A stretch of DNA of 10,879 nucleotides. It comes from Spirochaetaceae bacterium (GTDB lineage Bacteria; Spirochaetota; Spirochaetia; DSM-27196; PWMO01). The stretch is from assembly GCA_003558175.1 (NCBI GenBank), contig PWMO01000022.1, forward strand, positions 1 to 10,879, in the 5' to 3' direction. The notes beneath the pieces were generated by a model. The model had not been told where the DNA came from. It ran no database searches and was given only the letters and a program-made list of their open reading frames with translations. The position numbers were made by a program, and so were the translations under genes. Each line of letters opens with the position of its first letter. Positions within the stretch are counted from its first letter, which is position 1. Positions 1 through 6,220 of this stretch are shown one piece after another.

Positions 1-1659
1 CAATACAAAATGGACGGAGCGAGCATCGAGCTGCAGTACGATGCCGGCGAGTTTCGCTACGGGGTAACGCGGGGCGACGGCCTGGTGGGAGACGATGTCA
101 GCGCAAACGTGCGGCGCATGCAAGGCGTGCCGCAGCGCATCGCACCGGGATTCAGCGGCGGAATCCGGGGCGAAGTGATGATGTCGCGCAGCGTACATCG
201 TGAGCACTACTCGGACAAGGCAAACTGCCGCAACGCGGCAAACGGCGTCATGAAACGCAAAGACGGCGTTGGCGCCGATCTGCTGCAAGTGATCTGCTAT
301 GATGCACTGCACGAAGAAGACGATCTCTTCTTTGCGGACGAACGGCAGAAGCTCCAGTGGCTGCAGGAGCAGGGGTTTCACGTGGTGCCGTACCGCGAAT
401 GTCACGCGGTGCACGAGGTGATAGAGTATCGCGAGGAAGTAGCGCAACGCCGCGGTGAACTCGACTTCGACATCGACGGCCTGGTGGTGAAGGGCAACGA
501 GATCGACCCCGACGACATGCGCCGCGCGCGCCCGGAGAAGCAGATCGCCTTCAAGTTCGCGCTGGAAGAAGAAACCACCGTACTGCGCGAAGTCATCTGG
601 AGCGAATCGGGACACATCTACACCCCAATTGCCGTTACCGATCCGGTGCGGCTTGCCGGAACGACGGTGAAGCGCGCCAGCCTGGCAAATCCGCGCCTGA
701 TCCGCGAGATGGGACTGAAGGTCGGATCGGTGGTACGCATCACCAAGCGCGGCGAGATCATTCCCAAGATCGAGGCTCTGATCGAGAACCCTCCTGACGC
801 CACCGAAATCGTGGTTCCTCAGCGGTGTGACTCTTGCGGCGCCACTCTGGTGGACGAAGGTACGCGCCTCTACTGCCCCGATATGCAGTGTCCCAAGCGC
901 GAGATTCACCGCATCAAGAAATGGGTTTCCGTTCTTGACATCAAGGATTTCGGGCCGGTGCTGATCCAGAATCTCTTCGACAGTGGACGCGTCAGGCGCA
1001 TCCACGATCTCTACTCGTTGACCGAGAATGACATTGTGGTCTTTGAGCGGATGGGCGAAGGAATAGCCAAACGCGCCTTGCGCAACCTCTACGGTGTGCA
1101 GGAGGTACCCCTGGCGCGCTTCGTGGCCGGGTTCAACATCGAAGGCATCGGCGAGCTCATTGTGCAGAAGGCGGTAGACTCCGGTTACGACACGCTGCAA
1201 GCGTTGCGGGACGCGGACCCGGCCGAGCTGGCCGAACGTACCGACGGGATTGGGGAGACAACCGCCGCCGCGCTGGTTGAGGGCATCCGCCTGCTCTACG
1301 ATGAGATGCAGCAGGTGCTGCAGACGGGCCGGATAACAATCGGGCGCGGTACGAAGTCGCGGGCGTTTTCCGGCAGCAGTTTCTGTTTCACCGGAGCCCT
1401 GCGGTCCATGAAGCGCGCCGAAGCGGAGAAGCTGGTGAAGGAGCATGGGGGCACAACCAGGGGCAGCGTAACCGAAGACCTCAGCTGGCTTGTCACCAAT
1501 GATCCTGAGGGTTCGTCGGCCAAACTCAAGCGGGCGCGGACACTCGGTGTCCCGATCATCTCTGAAGAGCAGTTCATGGACATGCTGTCGGAGGCAGAGG
1601 CGGAAACCGGGACGGAGGCTGACTCGGAAGCCGATGCCGAAACCGCCAACGATGCGTAG
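1..1659 (+). CDS. ligA: NAD+-dependent DNA ligase, LigA type (5' end outside window)
   Basis: LigA seals 5'-phosphate/3'-OH nicks in DNA in replication and repair, using NAD+. The reading frame is open to the left edge: codon 3 is the adenylated Lys of the KMDG motif, so about 110 N-terminal residues (domain Ia and the start of the adenylation domain) are missing and the ATG at 10 is internal. Visible in order are the RGEV motif, IDGLVVK motif IV, the AFKF motif, an OB fold, a four-Cys zinc finger (codons 276, 279, 292, 297; C-x2-C-x12-C-x4-C), helix-hairpin-helix repeats, and a BRCT domain from about codon 456. An acidic Glu/Asp/Ala/Thr tail of about 20 residues ends the protein. The OB fold is unusual: SESG stands where LigA proteins have GRTG, and KRGEIIP where they have RAGDVIP. 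It could be the sole ligase or a diverged second copy. The family is certain; its role as the main ligase is not. Confidence 0.95.
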   Translation, partial: QYKMDGASIELQYDAGEFRYGVTRGDGLVGDDVSANVRRMQGVPQRIAPGFSGGIRGEVMMSRSVHREHYSDKANCRNAANGVMKRKDGVGADLLQVICYDALHEEDDLFFADERQKLQWLQEQGFHVVPYRECHAVHEVIEYREEVAQRRGELDFDIDGLVVKGNEIDPDDMRRARPEKQIAFKFALEEETTVLREVIWSESGHIYTPIAVTDPVRLAGTTVKRASLANPRLIREMGLKVGSVVRITKRGEIIPKIEALIENPPDATEIVVPQRCDSCGATLVDEGTRLYCPDMQCPKREIHRIKKWVSVLDIKDFGPVLIQNLFDSGRVRRIHDLYSLTENDIVVFERMGEGIAKRALRNLYGVQEVPLARFVAGFNIEGIGELIVQKAVDSGYDTLQALRDADPAELAERTDGIGETTAAALVEGIRLLYDEMQQVLQTGRITIGRGTKSRAFSGSSFCFTGALRSMKRAEAEKLVKEHGGTTRGSVTEDLSWLVTNDPEGSSAKLKRARTLGVPIISEEQFMDMLSEAEAETGTEADSEADAETANDA

Positions 1660-1661
1660 GT

Positions 1662-1685
1662 CGCGATGTCGTGAGTACGATCGCG
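1662..1685 (+). terminator. Hairpin just after ligA, possible 3' end
   Basis: Three bases after the ligA stop, CGCGAT pairs with ATCGCG and, past a two-base bulge, CGT pairs with ACG around a GAGT tetraloop, giving a 9-bp stem. No T-run follows, so it is not a standard intrinsic terminator. It may stabilise the mRNA 3' end or assist Rho-type termination; this is inference. Confidence 0.3.
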
Positions 1686-1772
1686 CGCAGCGTCATGCAG
1701 ATCTTCGCTCCCGTCATCGGGCCGCGCGTCGCGCGTGCGGATTTCGGACTCTCTTCCCCCGGCGCCTTTCCG

Positions 1773-1793
1773 GTCTCTGTTATAGTCTCTGTT
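1773..1793 (+). promoter_or_regulatory. Extended -10 box between two 9-bp direct repeats
   Basis: GTCTCTGTT occurs at 1773-1781 and again at 1785-1793, a 12-bp period. Between and overlapping them is TGTTATAGT (1778-1786), an extended -10 box (TGn then TATAGT, five of six matches). No good -35 lies 17 bp upstream. Its predicted start near 1793 would give the cyclase gene a leader of about 53 nt, making this an alternative to the promoter at 1808-1836. Confidence 0.3.
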
Positions 1794-1807
1794 GTGGTTA
1801 TTTCAGA

Positions 1808-1836
1808 TTGCAGTTCGAGGTGCGGTGTACTATGAT
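1808..1836 (+). promoter_or_regulatory. Candidate sigma-70-type promoter of the cyclase gene
   Basis: TTGCAG (1808-1813), a 17-bp spacer, then TATGAT (1831-1836, five of six consensus bases). The predicted transcript start is about 1843, only about 3 nt before the ATG at 1846. This would make the mRNA nearly leaderless and fits the lack of a Shine-Dalgarno sequence there. Confidence 0.4.
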
Positions 1837-1845
1837 TGGGTACGA

Positions 1846-3291
1846 ATGGATCAGCACACCAACCTGACCGCACCGGCGATGGACAGCCGAGAGTACCTGC
1901 TGCGCAAAGAGATCGAAGAATTCTATCTGCCGAAGCAGCTGGTTGACGCGATACTGGAAATTGGCGGCATTCCCAGGACATCGACTGTTACTACGATGGG
2001 CGTCGCCTTCATGGACATCGCCGACTACACCTTCCTCTCCAAGTTTCTCAGTCCGCAGGAGAACCAGGAAGTTCTGAACGGCCTCTATACCGCCTTTAAC
2101 GCGGTCCTGAAGCGCCACGGCGGATACCTTAACAAGATCGAGGGTGACAGCCTCATGTTTCATTACGGGGGCGTTATCGATCCTCGGACCAAGAACATGA
2201 GCGACGAGGAAGCGCGGCGCCACATTGCGCGTGAGCTGTTCTACACCTGCGTTGAGATGCAACGTGTCTGCGTCCTGTTTAACCAGGCCAACGACCGCTT
2301 TCTGGCGGAAGCTGCCAACCCGGAGAGCCGTGAGCTGCTCAAGCGGGCGTTCGACATTATCGCGGCGTTGCGTTCCAGCATGGAGGTCTCGTCGTCGTTC
2401 AACGCCCTGTTTCAAATCAGAGTTCGCATCGGCGCCAACATCGGAGACGTGACCATTGGAAACTTCGGCCCCGACGGTGCCAAACAGTGGGATATCGTTG
2501 GTCTGCCGGTAATTGAGGCCAAGCGGATGGAAGCCACGGCGCCGGTCGGCGGTTTGCGCATCTCTGAGGGCTTCTATCGCATTCTCGAAGAGACCGGTGT
2601 TGTTGATGCATATTACAACCGCTTCCGCAAGGAGGCACGGGCGCTGTTCGGCTATTACCGCGATATCGAAAAAGAAGAGCTGTTCCGCTTCAGTACGGTG
2701 GTGCTGAAAGATAAGCAGCAGGCGCAATTCAACAGCTACAGCATAGAGGTCAATCCGGGGCTGCCGGAGAACATTCGTGACCAGGTCGGCCTGCTGCTCG
2801 AGAAGGGAGAAGCGGGCGCAGACCGGATTGTCGCGTTGCTGCAGTACTATCGTGGTAACCGCTACGTGATCACTGCTATCGAGGATGTGTTTCGCACAAA
2901 GCGGATCAGGCTTCACAAGGCTTACATTTTTCGCACAATGCAGCCGCGCAAGTATGACGCGCTGCTGCGCCGCTTTACCGGCGACGCAGTGAAGGTGTCG
3001 CGGTTTATCGAGGAAGAGAACTCGCTTTACGATCTCTTTCTGAGCCTCGGTCGGTATCAGGATACGGTCAAGAGTCATGACGCCGAGCAGCGCACCCCTT
3101 CGGACTTTGACAGCTTCGACCAGTATATCCAGGAGTGCGAGCGCGCGCTCAACGCTGCCTTCGAGACGCGCAAAAAATGGATGATACAGAAAGCGTACTT
3201 CTACAACGTTGTTTTTCCGTTGGTCTTCACCACAATCCGTACCGGAATCCTGGAGTTTCAATCTCGTCTGGCTGAGCTTGAGCCGGTGTGA
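1846..3291 (+). CDS. Class III adenylate/guanylate cyclase-domain protein with Asn-to-Ile catalytic change
   Basis: Class III cyclases make cAMP or cGMP from ATP or GTP. In this 481-residue protein the catalytic domain spans about residues 50-240. Metal ligands D57 and D101 are 44 apart, as in mycobacterial Rv1625c. K97 and D216 match the adenine-selecting Lys/Asp pair, and R227 matches the transition-state Arg. The transition-state Asn, expected at D216+7, is I223. About 50 extra, mainly helical residues sit between D101 and D216. The C-terminal half (about 245-481) is helical and unrecognised, with no membrane segment, so it is probably cytoplasmic. An in-frame TTG at 1792 would add 18 residues; ATG 1846 is preferred because a promoter-like pair ends just before it. 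No Shine-Dalgarno is evident. The 3' end overlaps the convergent flavoprotein gene by 34 bp. Fold assignment is strong; activity is uncertain because of I223. Confidence 0.85.
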   Translation: MDQHTNLTAPAMDSREYLLRKEIEEFYLPKQLVDAILEIGGIPRTSTVTTMGVAFMDIADYTFLSKFLSPQENQEVLNGLYTAFNAVLKRHGGYLNKIEGDSLMFHYGGVIDPRTKNMSDEEARRHIARELFYTCVEMQRVCVLFNQANDRFLAEAANPESRELLKRAFDIIAALRSSMEVSSSFNALFQIRVRIGANIGDVTIGNFGPDGAKQWDIVGLPVIEAKRMEATAPVGGLRISEGFYRILEETGVVDAYYNRFRKEARALFGYYRDIEKEELFRFSTVVLKDKQQAQFNSYSIEVNPGLPENIRDQVGLLLEKGEAGADRIVALLQYYRGNRYVITAIEDVFRTKRIRLHKAYIFRTMQPRKYDALLRRFTGDAVKVSRFIEEENSLYDLFLSLGRYQDTVKSHDAEQRTPSDFDSFDQYIQECERALNAAFETRKKWMIQKAYFYNVVFPLVFTTIRTGILEFQSRLAELEPV

Positions 3292-4550
3292 GTGCGTTGC
3301 CGCCGCCACACCCGCGACAGCGGCTGCCCGTGCAGCTCGGTCGGCGGTCCGCTCTGCAGAAAATATGCACCGAGACGTTTGGCCGCGGCAATTGCCCCGA
3401 TGATGTTGGGTGCGAACGGCCCGAGCTCGAGCTCTGCCAGAGCCCCGCTGACAAACAGCCGCTCGTGCCAGCGCAGAAAGCTGTCAGGCACCGGAAATCC
3501 GTCGGCGGCGCGGCGCAGCCGGTACCGCTCGGCAAGGCGCTGCACCAGCGTGCCCGCCGGCGTGCCCGGTGCAAAGCCGGTTGCCAGTGCTACCGTGTCG
3601 GCGCCTACCTCTTTGCCCGAAGCGAGCGACAGCGTGAGCGATCCGAGCGACCCGGCACTTCGGTTTTCACCGGGGCTCATGCGGCGTGCTCGATTGACTC
3701 GATCCACCAGTACGTGAATCAGCCCTCTTGCTTGATAATCCGCGAGGCGGTCAGCTACGTCTTCGGGTATCGATCCGGGAGCCCGGGCCGCCGTGATCAT
3801 GGCGCGGCGTTGCGCGTAATCGGGCTCGTGGAGAAACTGTTTGGCGCAGCGAGGGCCGATATAGCACGGGTCGCTGTCAAACCTGCGAACCTGCAACGGC
3901 TGCTCGCTGATGACGGTGAGCGGGCTCCGTGTCCGCTCGACGGCAAACAGCGCGAGCTGTACACCGCTCGCCCCGGCGCCCACAATCACGCGACGTTCGG
4001 CATCCGCAAACCGGTCGCGATCAAAGCGTGGATCGAAGAGATGCCGCGCAACCTCACCTGAGGGATCGACGGCATTGGCCCATTGCGGTACGCAGAGCGA
4101 CTCACCCCTGCCGACACTGAGGAGCACATGACGGGCCCGTAACGACTGCTTGCCGCTGCGGACTTCAACGTGATGGTCGTGGAGCGTGATGTCGTCGACT
4201 GTTCCCGGCATCCGCAAGCGATCGAGTCCGTTAGCATTGATGACTGAATCGGCGTGTGCGTTGAACAGGTCGAGGAGCGGACGGGCGTAGGGAGGGACGA
4301 ATGAGGAATGAGCATCCCATCCCTGCCGGGCGGCGTAGTCGCGCAGCGCGTTAAAGCTAACGTCCAGGTTGTGAGCGGCCGGGGAACGCAGGTATTGCAT
4401 GCCGCATGCACGCGTGTGCCGCCTCCAGAGCGTCAGCGGCCGTTCGTACGGATCGATGACGGCCAGATCTGAAACGCCCATGCGCGTCGATAAGGCGTTC
4501 GAGAGATAGGTGCCGTGGATGCCACCACCAATAATCAGCAAGTCGAGCAT
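3258..4550 (-). CDS. FAD/NAD(P)-binding flavoprotein, SidA/IucD monooxygenase-like
   Basis: This is a 430-residue probable NAD(P)H-dependent flavoprotein. An N-terminal FAD dinucleotide fold has GGGIHG at residues 8-13. A second Rossmann motif, GAGASG at 191-196, fits NAD(P)H binding, and the ATGF motif at 323-326 is typical of FMO and N-hydroxylase relatives. The YLRSP...HNLD stretch (53-63) and the LAELELGP segment (371-378) are of a kind seen in actinobacterial and proteobacterial proteins annotated as FAD/NAD(P)-binding or lysine/ornithine N-monooxygenase-like. The substrate cannot be read from sequence. I chose ATG 4550 because the FAD fold starts three residues in and a -35/-10 pair places the transcript start exactly there; in-frame upstream starts would overlap the divergent gene. 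There is no Shine-Dalgarno. It is divergent from the other flavoprotein gene at 4654, and its 3' end overlaps the cyclase gene by 34 bp. The last 30 residues are basic and low in complexity. Confidence 0.85.
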   Translation of the reverse strand: MLDLLIIGGGIHGTYLSNALSTRMGVSDLAVIDPYERPLTLWRRHTRACGMQYLRSPAAHNLDVSFNALRDYAARQGWDAHSSFVPPYARPLLDLFNAHADSVINANGLDRLRMPGTVDDITLHDHHVEVRSGKQSLRARHVLLSVGRGESLCVPQWANAVDPSGEVARHLFDPRFDRDRFADAERRVIVGAGASGVQLALFAVERTRSPLTVISEQPLQVRRFDSDPCYIGPRCAKQFLHEPDYAQRRAMITAARAPGSIPEDVADRLADYQARGLIHVLVDRVNRARRMSPGENRSAGSLGSLTLSLASGKEVGADTVALATGFAPGTPAGTLVQRLAERYRLRRAADGFPVPDSFLRWHERLFVSGALAELELGPFAPNIIGAIAAAKRLGAYFLQSGPPTELHGQPLSRVWRRQRTHTGSSSARRD

Positions 4551-4556
4551 TTCGCC

Positions 4557-4585
4557 ATGATAGCGTATCCATCGGCAACGCTCAA
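4557..4585 (-). promoter_or_regulatory. Promoter of the - strand flavoprotein gene, leaderless arrangement
   Basis: Read on the - strand: TTGAGC (4585-4580, four of six -35 bases), a 17-bp spacer, then TATCAT (4562-4557, five of six -10 bases). The -10 box ends six bases before the ATG at 4550, so the predicted +1 is the A of the start codon. The upstream sequence has no Shine-Dalgarno, consistent with a leaderless mRNA. Confidence 0.55.
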
Positions 4586-4618
4586 CGCGGGCAGTTCCGC
4601 CGCGTGCACCGAATGAGT

Positions 4619-4647
4619 TTGCATTTCTGCCCCGGGTACCGTATAAC
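4619..4647 (+). promoter_or_regulatory. Promoter of the PYROXD2/CrtO-like gene, leaderless arrangement
   Basis: TTGCAT (4619-4624), a 17-bp spacer, then TATAAC (4642-4647, five of six -10 bases), ending six bases before the ATG at 4654. The predicted +1 is the A of the ATG. An overlapping -35, TTTGCA (4618-4623), has four matches at 18-bp spacing. No ribosome-binding site is visible. Confidence 0.55.
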
Positions 4648-4653
4648 GGTACC
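4635..4653. promoter_or_regulatory. Perfect 8-bp palindrome over the -10 box, operator candidate
   Basis: GGTACCGT, a 3-bp ATA spacer, then ACGGTACC: a perfect dyad whose right arm ends at the base before the ATG at 4654. The -10 box TATAAC lies across its centre, so a dimeric regulator bound here would block polymerase. If the RNA is leaderless the dyad is not transcribed, which favours a DNA operator over an RNA hairpin. Confidence 0.5.
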
Positions 4654-6207
4654 ATGGATACGGACATTGTAGTTGTCGGCAGCGGGCATAACGGGCTGGT
4701 CTGTGCGGCGTACCTGGCCAAATGGGGTTACCGGGTTACGGTGCTGGAGCGGCGGGACACCATTGGAGGTGCCGTCTGCACCGAGGAGATGTTTGGCGGG
4801 TTCCGCCTCGATGTAGGTGGCTCGTTGCATTTCATGATTCACCACACGCCGATTGTGGCCGACCTTGAGCTCGAGAAGTACGGACTCGAGTATATTCCGC
4901 TGGACCCGTTCATGTCGGCCCCCGCTCCTGACGGCAGCTGTATCCAGTTCTACCAGGATCTCGACAAGACGTGTCAGAGCATCGCGCGCGTCAGCGAGCG
5001 CGATGCAGACGCCTATCGCACCTTTGTCAAGCGCTGGCAGCCGCTCAACGAGGCGGTGTTCGAGTTCTTTCTGCAGAAGCCGACCAACGCCAACCTGGGA
5101 CGCACACTGCTGCTGCGCAAGTTTCACGATCGCAGTTTTCCGCGCACCGAACTCGTCCGCTCGCTGTTCCAGAGCTATGGCCGATTTGTCAACGAAACAT
5201 TTGAAAGCGAGCAGCTGCGCTCGGCGCTGGTGTGGTGGGGTGCGCAGAGCGGACCTCCGCCAATTGACGCCATGTCCGCCGAGTTCGTCGGCTGGCATTC
5301 GATCATTCACAAACGGGGCCCTGCACGCCCGCGCGGCGGGTCCGGGATGCTGACCCAGGCGCTGGCGCGTTATATAGAAGCGCACGGTGGACAGGTGCTT
5401 GCGAACCAGGAGGTGAGCAGGATTCTGGTGGAGAACGGGCGCGCCTGCGGTGCTGAAACCGTCGCCGGCGAGCGGTTCACCTCGCGCGCGGTGGTTGCCG
5501 GCGCACATCTCCGGGTCACGTATCTGCAGCTGCTCAAAGACTGGACGCCGCCGGAGCTGCGTTCGCGCCTAGCCAAAGTGCACGTAGGGAACGGCTTCGG
5601 CATGGTGCTGCGCTGCGCCATGGACGCGTTGCCGCAGTACCAGTCGCGCGACAGCGAGGGTATCCTCAACGGCCTGCAGCTGCTCTGTCCGTCGGTGCAG
5701 TACCTGCACGACGCCTACGCCGACTATCTCAAAGGGCTACCTTCGGAGTACCCCGCCGCCATCGGTATGACTTTCAGCGCTGTCGATCCCACGCTTGCGC
5801 CGGCGGGCAAGCACACGCTCTTCGTGTGGGGCCAGTACTATCCCTACCAGTTGCGCGGAGGGAGCGCCTGGGGCGAGATCCAGCAGCGCGAGGTTGAGAA
5901 GCTGCTGGGCGTTGTCGAACAATACGCGCCGGGAACCCGAGAGGCGGTGCGCGACATCTACGTGCAGACCCCACCGGTTATCGCTGACAAACACAACATG
6001 CCGAATGCAAACGTTATGCATGTCGAAATGCTGACCGACCAGATGTTCCAGCTGCGGCCGCTTCCAGAGCTCGCCGGCTACGAAGCGCCGCTGCCGGGGC
6101 TGTTCATGGCAAACGCGGGGATGCATCCTGGTGGCGGTATCTTTGGTGCTGCCGGCTACAACTGCAGCAGGGTAGTCAGGAAGAAAATCAGGCGCGTGCG
6201 AGGCTGA
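4654..6207 (+). CDS. FAD-dependent oxidoreductase of the PYROXD2 / CrtO / phytoene desaturase family
   Basis: This 517-residue protein is close to family length. The N-terminal FAD motif is GSGHNG (residues 9-14), with the acidic ribose-binding residue E32 and a GG pair at 38-39. The DVGGSLHF segment that follows and the C-terminal run around HPGGGIFGAAGYN (about 489-501) are hallmarks of the CrtI/CrtO amine-oxidase-like superfamily, closest in feel to PYROXD2-type proteins. Known relatives desaturate or ketolate carotenoids; many bacterial members have no known substrate. No other carotenoid gene is in view, so a pigment role is only a possibility. The start is firm: the FAD fold begins at once, and the promoter ends six bases upstream with no Shine-Dalgarno. 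The gene is divergent from another flavoprotein gene, and its stop lies 7 bp from the stop of the convergent gene at 6215. Confidence 0.88.
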   Translation: MDTDIVVVGSGHNGLVCAAYLAKWGYRVTVLERRDTIGGAVCTEEMFGGFRLDVGGSLHFMIHHTPIVADLELEKYGLEYIPLDPFMSAPAPDGSCIQFYQDLDKTCQSIARVSERDADAYRTFVKRWQPLNEAVFEFFLQKPTNANLGRTLLLRKFHDRSFPRTELVRSLFQSYGRFVNETFESEQLRSALVWWGAQSGPPPIDAMSAEFVGWHSIIHKRGPARPRGGSGMLTQALARYIEAHGGQVLANQEVSRILVENGRACGAETVAGERFTSRAVVAGAHLRVTYLQLLKDWTPPELRSRLAKVHVGNGFGMVLRCAMDALPQYQSRDSEGILNGLQLLCPSVQYLHDAYADYLKGLPSEYPAAIGMTFSAVDPTLAPAGKHTLFVWGQYYPYQLRGGSAWGEIQQREVEKLLGVVEQYAPGTREAVRDIYVQTPPVIADKHNMPNANVMHVEMLTDQMFQLRPLPELAGYEAPLPGLFMANAGMHPGGGIFGAAGYNCSRVVRKKIRRVRG

Positions 6208-6220
6208 CCGTGCCTCAGCC
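6202..6220. terminator. Short hairpin built from two convergent stop codons
   Basis: GGCTGA (6202-6207) and TCAGCC (6215-6220) form a perfect 6-bp inverted repeat with a 7-nt loop. Each arm is the last Gly codon plus TGA stop of one of the two convergent genes. No T-run follows on either strand, so it is at best a weak two-way terminator. Confidence 0.25.

Noticed and set aside
1798..3309. 503-residue open frame on the - strand covering the cyclase gene
   Set aside because: It is an antisense shadow: the + strand frame carries the cyclase motifs at family spacing, while the - strand product shows no recognisable motif and follows from the codon bias of GC-rich genes.
4551..4721. Longer start for the - strand flavoprotein (57 extra residues)
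   Set aside because: It would overlap the divergent gene and its promoter; the FAD fold begins right after ATG 4550 and the extra residues look like translated non-coding DNA.
4654..6207. Calling the PYROXD2-like gene a carotenoid biosynthesis enzyme
   Set aside because: The superfamily fits, but no other pigment gene is in view and many family members act on other or unknown substrates.
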